Source: Tyto alba
Taxonomy: Eukaryota; Chordata; Aves; Strigiformes; Tytonidae
DNA: 64,000 bases
Assembly: GCF_018691265.1 (NCBI RefSeq)
Contig: NW_024881313.1
Span: forward strand, 35,457,518 to 35,521,517
Reading direction: 5' to 3'
The notes beneath the pieces are model-generated. The model was not told the DNA's origin, ran no database searches, and worked only from the letters and a program-made list of their open reading frames with translations. Position numbers and translations under genes: made by a program. The stretch's first letter is position 1. Each line of letters starts with the position of its first letter. This document shows, piece after piece, positions 26,701 to 40,107 of this stretch.

Positions 26701-29700
26701 GACTCAGAATTTCTGATAAAAGCTTGACAAATATGAGGGAAATTAAACTGAGTTATCCTCCTGTTCCTTTTCTTGCAGGGTTTTCTGTAAGGTTTCTACA
26801 TCATCTTTATCTTTCAGTGCCCTTTCTCTGGTGCTCCTCACTGATGTTTTCATCCTTATATTTACACTAAGTTGTAAATCCAGGGTTTGTAGGCTGCAGG
26901 GCTTTGACTGCCCATGTTATTTCACTCGCAAAAGTCTCCAGTCCACCAGATGACTTATTTATGGTTGCTTTTCCCTAGCATTCCTGCTTCTCCATTTCCC
27001 ACCAAGTCTACTGCAAGAGCACACAGATGTGACAGAGGCTTTCCTTCTGAAAAGAGAAAGGCATGACTGAATTTAGGAACTGCCATTAGTATGTTTTTTA
27101 GCATCTTCAAACTGATCATCTTAAGAAGCCCCAAGTGGGCATGGAGCATGCTCTCAAGCTCATTCAATCTGAAAATCTTGCCCTGGTACTTCATGTACAC
27201 GAACAACTTGTCTGAGCTCTCACTCATCCTTCAGGTGGGATGAAGGCACAAGGAGGATCCATTGTCAGCAAAAGCCTGGGTGGAGGGTTACAAGTAGAAA
27301 AGGATTCAATGACAAACAGGCACTGACAAACTGGTGGTTGTGCTGGGCTGACCCATTCCCTACTTGGGGAATACAAAAGACGCCAACAAGACCAAAGACC
27401 AGGAGACACTTTCATGTGCAGATCTCCACCCTCCACCTTTGAGTGGATGTTACATAATCAGAAATAATTAGTAAATATTCCTACCAGCTGCCTCTTTTGC
27501 CCAAGTGAAGAGTCAAGGACTAGCCCGTACACATCTCTTCAGGCTTTCTCCTTATCTCCTTTGTTTGCAAGCACAGCCTGAAAACTTCTTACCCCTATCC
27601 TGTTTATTCCCACTTTCAACTTGAAGCTTCCATCAGGTCCCACCACTGATTTCCTCCTCATCTTCCTTTCCCCAGCAAGCAGTTTTTAGACCAAACTAGA
27701 TCCAAGACAAATTTAGAGCTTCTACAGGAGGATCCTCCAGCATAAATCATCTGTAACCCTAATGCAATAAACCAGCCTGCCACTCACAATAACAAGAAAG
27801 GGCAGGAGGAGGGCAGCATTCAACCAGAATCCAGCTGCTGAGAATGCAACAAGCCCAATTACCTGCTGGGATAATCTATGGTGAAGTCACTGGGTCCTGC
27901 AAGCATCCAAAATTTGCCCTGTTAAAAAATCAAGGAATCCTTTGAATCTTTCCAATTTGCCTCTTTGGAGAAGTATTTAAACAAATATATAATTGCTCAA
28001 GGCTCTCAGCTTTTCATATCTCATCCTTAATGCAATATCCTACTTCTGACAAATGGAGCCTTTAAGAACCATATTGCCCTTGACTGGAAATCTAGCATTA
28101 AAGCACATCAATGCACACACTGAACAACCGCATTTTGCTTTCCAAGCTGACCCCCTCTGAGTGCAGGGTCAGACCCTTGCTGGATATTGAATGCTCTCCT
28201 CAGCAACAAGCAAAGCACATTTTTTTTTTTCCTCTACAGAGTTTGAGTGCTTTCTCAGAGTTTTTTTTTTTTTTATTATTTACTCTTTCATCTATTTTCA
28301 AACATTGATTTGGGGGTGACTTTAAATGGGATAGGACTGGGGCTTCTGCCAGGTATTTTGAAGGGAATTGCTGTCGTCAACACAAACACAGCCACCCATG
28401 GACAATAACACAAAATCCTAAGAACTGACTTTGATCTCCAAAGAGTTGGATGGGTTCATCAGTGGTCTCTCTGTGGGCATTTGGTAGTCTGACAGAAAGT
28501 ATGGATGCTGGAGAAGCACTTCCCACAGCCTGTCACTTTTCATATTTTGCTTTTTCTAATGGATTTTCACTATTTGTCTTTTCTCTGTACTCATGTTCAT
28601 ATCAAGAGAAGGAAAAATCAACACAAAAGGTGGTTTAAATGGATGGTTTGAAATAAAAGTTGAAGCATAAATATATGTAGAAGTCAGGTACTCATTTCTG
28701 AACTGAATGGCAGCTTACTCCATTTTTCTTATAAATGGGGTCACCCTTTTGCTATTTTTGTACAACACATTGACACCAGTAACTCACTCCTGTTGGTCCC
28801 TCCTTAAGAGCATCCCACCACTCCAGAGTCTCACTTCATACCTCAAGTTTAGTATCCGACAAAGAGAAGTCCAGCTATGAAACCCAGCGTGTCCAATGGA
28901 TAAGCAAACAAAAGCAATCATTTACTCAGAAAAACAACCAACCAAACAGGATGAACCCACCAAGTCCACATGCTTTGGGAACCTGGATCCAACAATATCC
29001 CCAGCAAGGACTTTTCTAAGAAATACAGCATAAATATCTCTCAGCCCTATTACAGAGGCCATAGCTGGTTTAGGGCTATAATGTAGCACAAGTAACAGAC
29101 TGAAACAAAGGAGGGTACTCCCTAGGCTAAGCAGACTTGAACTTACTGCAGCGTCCAAGACTTTCTCCCAAAATTGTGACTGTTCAGTAAACCTGCCAGA
29201 AGTTGGTGCATTTTTTCCAATCTCACGTGAGTTATAGTGGGATTAATGTGCTCCCATTAAAGTGCCTAAAAGTTAGACCTAAGTCCAAGTCTGAATAAGT
29301 CATATCATGTCTCCCCTCCAAAGGGTCAGTGGAGAGATAGGTGATTTCCCATCACTAGATAGAGAAGATCCATCAACCTCTGGAGATGCCTTTCTTATTG
29401 ATTGTGTCATGAGCCTAGAGCTGAGGTTGTACTGTGTTATTGATAAACTGTATCAGGTTTACCTTGCCACATAAACCCAATACATAAATATGCAGCTCTT
29501 CTATGAGCTTCTTCCTGCCTGAACTGATTTGTAAGCTGTCAGATGTAAAGGCAATCAGTCCCAGTCCTCCCAGTTGCTTTCTATATCTTGAAGAAAGTAA
29601 GTCAGCCAGAAATCTCTGTATTATTTTTATTGAATTGGGTTTCATTTTAGATAAGCATTTGTCTTGGTTTGGTTTTTCTTTACTTCAACAAACCTATAAC

Positions 29701-30347
29701 ACCAATAAGTTCTTCAGAGATGCTAAGTACAACAGTTCTCCTGAAACCAGTAAGTTCTTGCCATAAGCATAACCAGAACCACCCGCTAATAAAATAGCTA
29801 CTACCTGAACAGTGAAAATCTTCCTAAAGATTTTTCTGTCATTTTGCTGTTTGTAAGAGCCACCATACTTCATATTTTTCTCAGCTTGAGAGAAAGGTGA
29901 AGTCAGTGTCCTTCTGAGCAGAGCAGTGCCTGAAGGTGCAACCTAGAAAGAGGCCACAGGAACAGGGATGGTGCCCAGTAAACTGCTCCGTAACCAGTTT
30001 ATTTGTCTGAATAAATGTTGTCTGGAGGAGATATTGGGACTGATATCACCTAATGGACTGTGAAGGCTTGTGCAAATAAATAAAAAATGGATTTTTAATG
30101 AAGTTTGCAAAATCTAAGTAATAGAGGATAAAATAGAGTTTGCCAAAAGGCTTGATAGTGCATGTAAGACTGGCTAAGACCAATTTAATCAAAACAGGAA
30201 AAAGAAATTCTGGATTCTTTCTAATGTATAAATTTCATATTAGCTTGTCTCATGACCAACCAAAAATAAAAAAAACCCAAAATCAACAAACCCCTAAATC
30301 CCAAAGCTCCATAACTTTGGTTTAATTAATGAGAATTTTAACAGACA

Positions 30348-30409
30348 AGGTCCTCAGCTGGTATAAATGGGATCAACACCATCAATCAATTTATACCAGC
30401 TGAGGACCT
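30348..30409. repeat. Perfect 21-bp inverted repeat, 20-bp spacer
   Basis: Arms 30348-30368 and 30389-30409 are exact reverse complements containing TCAGCTGGTATAAAT. The CAGCTGGT-TAAAT core resembles a palindromic element common in sauropsid genomes. Confidence 0.9.
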
Positions 30410-30660
30410 AACTCAGGAATTGCTTGAAGAAATTAAAAGTTGGTAAAAGTTTCCCAGACAAATTGAAAATTAATTAACAGCTGAAATCAACTTACTCATG
30501 GGTGATGGTAGGTATCACTACAATTTTTTCTTGCTACTATGCTGTGGCCTCAATGGAAGAGGGAACAAATTGCCATATGAAGCTGAACATTCCCCAACTG
30601 CCTTCTCCCTGAAAAAACTCACTCAAGAATAAGTCTGCTGAAACTTCAGGGAAGAACAAG

Positions 30661-30700
30661 GCGGGGGGGGGGGGGTGGGGGGGGGGTGGCGGCGGGGAGT
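30661..30700 (+). repeat. G-rich tract with potential G-quadruplex
   Basis: Several long G-runs separated by single T or C bases, ending GGCGGCGGGG, in AT-rich surroundings. Confidence 0.85.
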
Positions 30701-33700
30701 GGAAATAGTTCTGTAAGGAAAGTATTCAAGTTGAGTAAGATCTTTATCCTTAGATAAACGAGATAAGATAAATTAAAGTTGTAGTTTGCACCTGCTACAC
30801 ATAATGTAGATGGGAGTGGGTGCTGAGCAGTCACGAGGGGCTATTGATGCTCCCATCCCCGCAGCATCAGTGGAGCAGCCTACATGTTTAAGGCGATATG
30901 GCTTACACTGAGCACCCTGCTCCCTGCCTAGAGAATCTGAGAAATGCACTTGCATAAGATTTGCCTGCATATAAGCCCAAGTGCATGATACGCTATGGTC
31001 AAAGCTGGTGGGAAGAGCAGTGTGAAAGAAATAAGGACATACTTGCTCCCACCAGTCTCCCCTGGCTGCTCACCATCAGTGGGGGAAACAGCACTTGGTG
31101 ATGCGTTTGGCAGCAGGGCCCGAAACAGCTCTTTCTGGTGGCCGCTGTAGTTTCAGTCATCTTCCCAGTTTGAAGCATGGCCACATCCTGTCCTGCCCAG
31201 GGATTTTTTCATGGGATTCGGTTTTAGCTCTGTAAGCATCTTTAGCTCAGGAGTGAGCCAGACAGTTTTTAAGAATGTAATAGTGGTCAATCTTGCCCAT
31301 GATTGGCAAACACAGCTTTGTGAAAGGGACAGTTTTGGCATCCTCCACTTTAATTAAACATTTTGATCCTGCAATCAATGCCAGCAAACACAGTGTGCAA
31401 TATGACACCTGATCCAGCAAAACATTAAAACTGTCAATAGCTTATAACATATATAGGGGCTGACAGCTCCCCACGTCACTGTGCTCTGCTTTGTTAATAG
31501 CATGGCAGGAGCACAGATGGGGTTAAACAAACACACACACTGATGAGGTTGTTCTACAGTTGGGTATCAATGGAATTCTTAGCATCATTTCCTGAATCTG
31601 ACTATCTGACAAGGTCACTTCTCTGCTCTGTTATTCCTGAGATATCCATGGCAGAGGATTGCTCCTGTGTTGAATGCTGTGATGTAACATCACATCAGGC
31701 TCCCAGTTCTCATTTCAGAATAAAACTGTGATTCACACTGAGGAGAAACTTGAAAATATGATTTGGAGCTCATTGAGGTAAAACAGTTGCCAAAAACATG
31801 AGCCTGAGGTGTGAACTGCATCATTCATGTTATTGAGAAATGAACTTCAGATCTTGCTGCCTCAGGGATTCACAGCAGCAGAGTCAGCCATTGAGAAGTG
31901 CCAAAGCAGAACAAGGGAACAGATCTATTTGAGATCTTCCCCATTTTTGCAGGGATGGGGAACATAGAAGGTGTGTGAGAACGTATTTGAAGATCACCAA
32001 GCAGAACCATCTAAAACTTAACTGAGTGGTCCCTGTGTCAGGGAAAGATGTTTCCTTTCAGGATTAAATGTTGATTTGAAGGGAGAAAATACAAAACAAT
32101 CAAAAAATTTCCAGGTTACTAATCTTATGAAGAGAGATGCTGACTGAGTTTTCACCTTGTAGACATGTGAAAACATACATTGTTTTAATAAGCAAGCCTA
32201 GCTGCTTCTCATCAACTTACTGCCAGCCATCCATCTTCTGAGCTGGCTCAGACTCAGCCTGTCCCCTCTCATGGAATAGGGTCACCTCCTCCCACCAGGG
32301 AGTTTGACACCAGAACAAAACATTAAGGTACTCCAGGGCTTACCAGGGTAGATGGATCACCTCCCTGAGGTCCTACCACCCACAGAAGCTCACGCCTTAC
32401 CTAAGATCATCCAGTCCTATTAAATCCAACCAAGCCTTCCTCCAGCTACTAGTCCTCAAACCATTTATTTTCACCCCAAAACAGCACCCAGCTGCCCAAC
32501 ACCTTACCTCAACAAGGCTGAAACACCCTTCTCCCAGGTATTCACCTCTATCCTAAGCAAGATGCTCCTCCCATAGATTTATATATATACCTCACCCCCC
32601 CATCTTTTATTACTTGCAGCTGTCTCCTGATGACTGAGTGGCTTAACCCTTTCCCTGCCACATCCAGTAAAGCTCTTGACAGTCAGTTCCTGCTCTTCAT
32701 CTCCCAGGGGAGGGAAAATTAGCTGCCTACTATCAGGACTAAAATTATTATGGCAGGCAGCAGCTACGGCATTGGCGGGTCAGATATAGGAAGACACTGA
32801 AAAGAGACAAAAAATTATATGATTGATGAGAAAAATTCCTATGTGAGAGGCTTTAAGAGGTCATCCCACTCACATTAAAATAATAAATGGAGAGGTGATA
32901 GTGAATAAATGCCTTCATTGAATGAAAATAGCAGGTACTAAGAATTTTTTAATGTAACATTAAAGGTATATCAAGAACCAGTGGCTTGGAGCTGAAGTCA
33001 AGCTAATTTAAATGAAAGGGTAGGCTTATGATTTTAAGTGCAAGGTTAATTAGCTGTGGAACAAATTACCACAGGGCAGACATTCTCTGTGATGTCTTCA
33101 TGTCAGAGCTGTAACCCCATCTGGACAAATTATTTTAGTCAAATGCAGCCCAACACTCACCTGAAAGATATTTGGCAGCATTTCAACAGGTGTTTCCAGT
33201 TCCTTTCAGTGGTGACATGAGATAGTTACAACATGGTGACCTGCACTACAGTCACTCAGTTAGTTTGTGCTCATATTATCCAAAATCAGACCATCTGGAT
33301 CTGCTTTTCATATCAGCTTGCACAAACCTTAGATCAGTACCTATCCAACAAGCTTCTGCAATTATTTGGCTGAAATTATATTAACACTTTTCCTGACCGT
33401 GACTTGTGAGCATGCCAGCCTGCTCTACTACAGGCTATACACTCCTGCAAAAGTTACTTTGCAGTTGTTGCAGGATAATCTCTTTCTACCTTCTAGTGTT
33501 GCTCTCCCAGCACATATGAGGTCTCAGTTAGGACCCATCTCAATCAACTGGATGGGATAAGCAGACACATTTTGGATGATTGGATCTTACTGTTCTAGAG
33601 CAACTTGTGCTTTGGGACAAAGTTTCTAGGTGCATTTCTCAGCTTTCCTCTGTGCCAGAGGCCTGGCCCATAGCCATGAGATCACAGAAATCTTCCACAG

Positions 33701-34099
33701 GGAAAACTCACCACAGGGAAACTGCACCCTTCTTATACACTTGGAAGAAAGGGTGGTTGATGTAGGCTGTATTCAAAATAAACATTGATTGATACTGTGG
33801 TTTAACCCTCACTGAGATTTATTCCTCTCTCAGGAACAGTCACATCTCTACTCTTGACTTTCATTTTGCAGGATTAAACAAGCCAGGATTCCAAGCTTCT
33901 TTCTAAAGCCTTTCTAATCCCCTGTCTATTGTAGAGGCCCTTCTTTCTTGAGCATCATTTACCAGTGCATGCATGGGAGCCGTTGCAACCTCGCCCATGT
34001 CTTCCCATTGCTTTAGCACATCCTACATTCCATGGACTGTCTCAGCTGATAGATCTTCACTTGCATTTCTCTGTTGCATGTTTGCATCACATTACGTAG

Positions 34100-34730
34100 T
34101 GTGGTAGGTGCACCCACCCTAATGGAAAGACCATTGAATCACAATATATGCTAACTCTAGAGAAATATAAAAACATCTGCTGATTCTAGGCTCTGGTGAA
34201 ATATATAAATGTCTGCTAATTCTGGCAGATATCTGCTGACTGGTCTGACTTTGGTAACTACAACATCTGATGATTTTGGCTACAACAGGGCTGCACAACT
34301 GGCTATTGTTAGACCCGCACTTTGGTCAAAGCCTAAGACACTCAGCCAATGAGGACAAACATGACCATATCTTGATCACAAATTAGATTTGACTGGGGTA
34401 TAAATGGGGTCCCCCCCAGAGGACAAACAAAGCCAGTCCTCATCGGAGTAGCGAGTCTGCAGTCAGGGACTCTCTCCTTAGCTTGGAATGCCTCCTAAGG
34501 AAATTCCTCGAGGTTGAGAGCCCTCATCTTTTAGGCCAGTGACTTGCACATTTTGGGTCATTGTTTCTAAAACTTCCTAATTCTTAAGTCGGCTGTGCAG
34601 TAATTAACCCCTCTTACATCCTGAACCTGTGGTTTGCTAATGTTGTTGGTGTATTAAATGATTTTTGATTAGAACTAATTTTCTTTGAGCTTATAACCTA
34701 TCTAAGTTAATTTTGTGAGCCTCCACCACA
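34100..34730 (+). mobile_element. Putative solo LTR of an endogenous retrovirus-like element
   Basis: Bounded by TGTGGT and ACCACA, a perfect 6-bp terminal inverted repeat, 631 bp apart. Inside are a TATAAA at 34399-34404 and an ATTAAA poly(A)-type signal at 34653-34658, in the U3-R-U5 order and spacing of an LTR. No target-site duplication, primer-binding site or coding remnant was recognised at the ends, so the boundaries could be off. Confidence 0.45.
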
Positions 34731-37700
34731 TTAAATGGCATAATAACTCAATGGAAGGTTTTCCTTAACCATTGTACCTCTCCCATTAGACATAAACCAT
34801 TGTCCAAGTCTGGGACTAAGATTGGATCTATAACCACACCTAAGTTCCGTCAGGAGTTTAGAAAGCAAGGGGGTCCACTCTGAACCTTGGGGCTCAACAG
34901 GAGGTTCTCCCTTAACCTTTTGTATTTTCAGTCTCTGTGTAAATCATTCTAAAACAATTCTAACCTGATTTTCCTTTTATGTTTCTTCTGTATAGTAAGT
35001 AATATAGAGTGAACCTTGCCATCAAACTTTGTTAAGTTACACTTTCACAAATTCATATTAAAAACACTTTAGCTAATAGCTTTGACAGTGATTTTTAAAG
35101 TGATCTAAATCATGCATCTGTCACAAGCATCATAACCATTCTCTTTCAGTAATTTATCCAGGTCTTCACAGTGCTCTGCTGTTTCCATCACCTGCTAGCA
35201 AATGTCCCCATTTGGACCCCAGTACATGACTTTATGTTCTGCCCTAATATATGTTATTTATCAGTATAACAGTGGATAAGATCTACTACATTCTTCTTTC
35301 TTATTAAATAGATTTCAAACCTATTTTATTAAAATTTCCAGTTTCCTTCAAGTCTTTCATTATTTCTTCTTCAAAATGTGTTCCACAGCCCTGCAACATG
35401 CTCAGTTCAGATTAGCAAGTCTCTGATTGCTTGAATTGCTAGTTACCTCCTTTTCAAATACAAGTATTACATTTGGGTTGGATTTCGTGGATTTTTTCTT
35501 TTCCTTCCTGCTACCTTTCCTGATTTAACAGATTCTCACAAAATCCTTACTGGCAGATCTGCAGTTTCACATGACAGTTCTCAACAGTATTTTTAAAAAA
35601 GGGTTATTTGAGCCCCTGTCTCCATTGATTTAATTACCTTCCATGTTCATCCATGGATGTATTCACATTTCCATTCAAACATTTCTTGTTAACCATGGAA
35701 AATATAATCCCATGTTGAATATCATCATCATTGAACATGAAGGAGAATACTTACTTTATTTTTATCATATATACACATAGATTATCATTAACCCTAAAGC
35801 TGTCCAAAACCTAATTCCTGTTCCATTCTAAGCCAATCTCACACATTCTTTATTTTTATTTCTTCTTTCTTATAGAGCCACTGAGTTATTTATTTATCTT
35901 CCAGGTTCCTGTTCATGGTCTAATTCTCTTTTACAATGGAAATTTTTACTCATTTCATTTTCTGACTAAAGTGTAGCTTTCTTTTAGCACAACTCTTTGT
36001 CCCACTTGCTCTAAGATCTCTCCTTGCTGCTAATGCTCTTTTTAAGACAGTTATTTATCTGTTTAGGCTCAATCCCTATATTTGGGGTAGATGTCCCAAC
36101 ATTTTTTGCACTTTGAATCTGTTGTTTTGATCTAAAACCACTAGGAGGAAGTGTTCAACAAGTTTCACTGTCCTGTTGCAGATCTCAGTCTTTATTTTAT
36201 GAAATTATGAGAGTTTCAAGAAGGAACAGAGTGGTCCACTGGGTCACACATCCACCTGAAAGTGCCATGGCACATAATCCCTTGAAGAAATATATGACTA
36301 TTCACCTTTTGGTCAGACTGGCTCCTCTGTTCCTGATGCAAAGGGTACCATCCTCTGAAGAACAGAAGCCACTTCTAATTTCCAGAGAATTTTTTTCCCT
36401 GACTATTCTATTTGTCTTTTAAATGTTTTTATCCCTAGCTCATATTTTCCCACATGCTTTACTTACCGAGAGTTATGATGCATCCTCTCAGCTGTTATTT
36501 CTAGGCTGAAAAAACTAAACTTGAATCTCTTTTCATAACATAGATTTTTATTTATTCTAGTATTGCTTCTCTACACTTGATCTAGTTTTAATTCACAACT
36601 GTTGAATTGCAAAGGTAACTGGCAAATGGGAGGGAAAAACTCTTTTCTTTCACATGCAACAAGAGTTTCATACCACACAGCTCCATTGGTTTGATGAAGA
36701 GCTGAGAAACACTGAACTAAATTATCTGCATGGTCCCATTAATAATGATAGTCTCAATGGTAAAGTCAGTCAGCTTATGCTACAGGTCCTGATTTTTGTT
36801 GAAGAAAATTGCTTTTTATTGGTTAGTTTCACATAGTCTTTTTTTTTTTTTTTTTTTTTCCTTTAATTGTTTTGACTGGGGTGCAAATTTCAAGGCCTTC
36901 CCATTACTTTGATTTCCTGTGAAAAATGTGTGTGCTTTAGGTAGTGAAATTAAGCCCACTACAGAGAGGTACAGTTGTTCTGGTATTCTTATGTTCTTTC
37001 ATCATTGGTATATTTATTGTTTTACATTTTTATCAAATGAACAAACAGAAACAACATGTTATTGAGCTGGTGTTTCTCATGGATTGTTGAAGGGAAAAGC
37101 TCTCAGCCCTCAGGCTTTTGTTGTCTCTATTAATAACCTCTTTAAAAATGTAAAATTTGTAAGTGATACACAGATTATAGAGGAGGTGATTGTTGAAGAG
37201 ACCAAGCTGTTAATGCGATGCTCTCAGAATAGCAGCTAAAAGGGGGCAAGCACAAAAGATGTTGATCAGTATGACTGAAAAGGATGGCAACACATCCGGA
37301 AACAAGACTTTGTGCCACACAGACATCACAAGAAGCTGTGATTTTAGTATGGACATCAGTAGGATCCAAAATTAAGAGGGTTCAGGAACATGACAAGAGA
37401 CTTGCCTTCCCCAGAACAATATCACCTTTACTCAGAAGGGTTTCTGAAGAAGACAAAATTCACCCTAGGTGGTACTTGTCATTTCTTGTACCAATAAACA
37501 ATTTAATTCAGGTACCAAATGACCTTTTTCAGCTGATTCCCCATACTGGTGGGACTTCTAATTCAATTTCACCATGGCCTTCCCAGGTGGAGGGACTTCA
37601 GTGAGGTTTGTATGTAGCTGACTGTCAATTCTTACAAACAGAAATACCCTCTCCTGGTACACAAACTGGCAAAGATGAGTTGCACTACCTTTGGATACAG

Positions 37701-39419
37701 ATGTGTTTAAACATAAGCTCCTGAGATGATGAGATGTCAGGACTATTCTTTGTACACCAAAACGGATGAGAATGGTGCAGGTGGCTCATTGCTGCTTCTT
37801 GACGGACCTTGCACATCATGGGAAGGAGACATTGACCAGATAAAGCTGGGAAAAACAATCTTACAAGTGCCATGTAGTCAACTCCTGAACTGTGGTGGGT
37901 TAGAGAGTAAGTGTTTTAAAATTCATTTTAGCCAACTAAAACCATTTAATTGTATTAGATACCTTGTAATCCTTAGTTTTATTTTTTATTGTGAAAGAAT
38001 ACAGTCCCTTGGGTTCCAATGGCACAGAGCTGTTGACTTTTCTGGTATAACACAGTCGCTGTGCACCTGTCTTAAAATCGGAGGGAGTATTAGTCAGAAC
38101 TAATTAAAGATGCTATGATGCCAGGAATGCCTAGGAGAAACTAAGGGAATGCCACAGAGGAAATTAAAAGGCACTATAAATATTATTTATTTACAATCAG
38201 TGTTCAGACAGTATTAACTGAAAACAGTCTCATTATTGGGTGTAATTTACCATTAATGGTAAAAGATAATTTCTGTCCCAAAAGCTCACAATCTGAATAG
38301 GTGAAAAAGACAGGATAAGAAGAAAGAGACACAAGACAGGACATATAACTGCCACTGTAGAGAAGGGGTGTTGAAGAGAGTAGGCAGCTTGCTATAGATT
38401 GCAAGCAAAGTGCACAGCAAAACCTGGTTTCCTTTCTGGCTGAAATCAGTGTGGAGGGAAAAGCTCACCCAAGCCTTGCCAGAACCTGACAAAGCCAACA
38501 GTGAGCACACAGCTACAATCTCACAACTAAGAAAAATAAGAAGCATCTTACACTAGCTTGTGTGTAACATGTTTGAAGTTTAAATAAGAAATTAAAATGT
38601 CAAGGGTAATTTATGACTGCATATGGTACATGACAAAGGATAACACAACAGTCATTAGATAGCAAAGTGCATCAGAATGAAGTATCGCCAAAGTACACGT
38701 ACAAAGGATGAAAGACTGACTACTGTTTGAGCATGTGTTTTTCTGAGAAGCCCAAGCTAGTAAGGACACGGAGAAAGATAAAGAACTTTAAGGAAAACAC
38801 AGTGAGGATTGTAAGACACCATGTGCACACATAGCCTCATGAGAAGTAGAATTTATGGTTACATCCTTAATCTTATGTTAACCCCAAGACCCAAATGTTT
38901 CAACCCAGATTTCCTAATTGTCCACATTACTTATACTTTTATTTCTTCTAATCTCTGCAGGAGAGAGAAAACTGGTCCTCCTATCAGAGAAGCACAGGCA
39001 GAAGGGGGAAAGGCTCCTACCACCAATGGAACACATCTACCTTGGGTCAAGGCCTCACTCCATGTCCATGAATGATGTTCACCAACACGACCAAGGACAG
39101 CTCAGGTGAGGCCCATGTCATGCACCCCAGACTGGGTTTCTGATGTCCAAGAGATCGGCCAAGTGATGCTGTCAATTCCCATCCCCTCTGCCCCCAGTGA
39201 AAAAGCTTACTTGTGTCTCTCTAACACATTGGCAGGAATGGACTTGAGCATGAAATTTAACGATTCTGTGAAGTTTGAGGAGAGTAAGTATCAAACATAA
39301 TTTGTTATGAAGTGACTGATAGACACAGCACTGCTGCCTTCACCCCTCTGACATAGGAAACACGGTTAGAAAAAAAAATAATCCTCACAGACAAAATATA
39401 AAGCGAAGTTTTACTTAGG
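34731..39419. other. Intergenic DNA downstream of SCN10A
   Basis: AT-rich. Contains the possible LINE fragment near 37.1 kb and a T-run at 36839-36859. Part may be extended SCN10A 3' untranslated region if a distal poly(A) signal is used. Confidence 0.6.
37082..37230 (+). mobile_element. Possible degraded LINE reverse-transcriptase fragment
   Basis: The plus strand reads LKGKALSPQAFVVSINNLFK then NVKFVSDTQIIEEV, which loosely resembles the PQGSVLGPLLFNIFINDL and KFADDTKL blocks of CR1-type reverse transcriptase. It is strongly eroded, so this is a weak call. Confidence 0.3.
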
Positions 39420-39449
39420 TCAGTACAACTTCTGTAATACTGAGTTGTA

Positions 39450-39455
39450 TTTATT
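39450..39455 (-). terminator. Candidate polyadenylation signal AATAAA
   Basis: First canonical AATAAA on the minus strand downstream of the SCN10A stop, about 650 bp away. Further AATAAA copies lie at 38186-38191, 37985-37990 and 37978-37983, so alternative ends are possible. No transcript evidence is available. Confidence 0.35.
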
Positions 39456-39602
39456 AATTCATCAAGCTGCAATAACACAACTACAATAACATACATGCCA
39501 TAACTTATTCTGTAAATCAATCATATTGGAAGAAGTTCACTACACTGTGGCATATCTGTGGATCATGCAGTGGCTATGTTTGTGGTACATTTGTTCCCAA
39601 AC

Positions 39603-39606
<4 letters not shown>

Positions 39607-39635
<29 letters not shown>
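39607..39635 (+). repeat. A29 homopolymer
   Basis: 29 consecutive A, inside the inferred SCN10A 3' untranslated region, where it would be read as U. No retrotransposon body or target duplication seen next to it. Confidence 0.9.
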
Positions 39636-39636
<1 letters not shown>

Positions 39637-40107
39637 CAGCCATTTCCTTAACAGGTTTATAATGACAGTATCAATTAGGAATGGACTAAGGGTAAATTTT
39701 AGTTTCTTTCCCTTCAGCAATTTATCTTAACACTGGCATTCTTTTTCTGTTCTCCAGTAGATCCATTGGTGTTTGAGTTTTTCTCTGTTTCTTGCACCGA
39801 AGGCAATGTCAGCAGATGTTACCTATGTTTCTGCTGTGAATACACTGCAGCACTCAGGTACTGTGGGCCCTGCTTTGCAGTAAGGTGCCTTTGATCAAAT
39901 AGATCCAAAACCTTTCTCTACATATGTAAATATTTAACAAAGCTGAACATAGCAGAGCCAATGGCTACAATTTAGCAGCTACCATAGTTAACTGATCGTG
40001 ATCAACAGACCTTGTTTAATAGGGAAGCTGCCTCAGCTGATATGTATTTACAATATCAGCTTCCTTGAACATTTTAAAATATTCTTAACAACATTGTCAC
40101 TGACGAA

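Larger units (their letters stand above)
20750..34099. other. Intergenic DNA between inferred SCN5A start and SCN10A
   Basis: No coding exon seen. Purine-rich sequence continues at about 21540-21720. Single AGGTGTGA octamers occur at 20878-20885 and 31807-31814. The rest is ordinary AT-rich unique sequence with short A/T runs. Confidence 0.6.
39420..40107 (-). other. SCN10A: SCN10A 3' untranslated region (probable minimum extent)
   Basis: Sequence directly after the stop, AT-rich and non-coding on the minus strand. It includes a run of 29 A on the plus strand (39607-39635), so the transcript would carry a long U tract. The end is inferred from the first AATAAA met; the real UTR may be longer. 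Confidence 0.4.
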
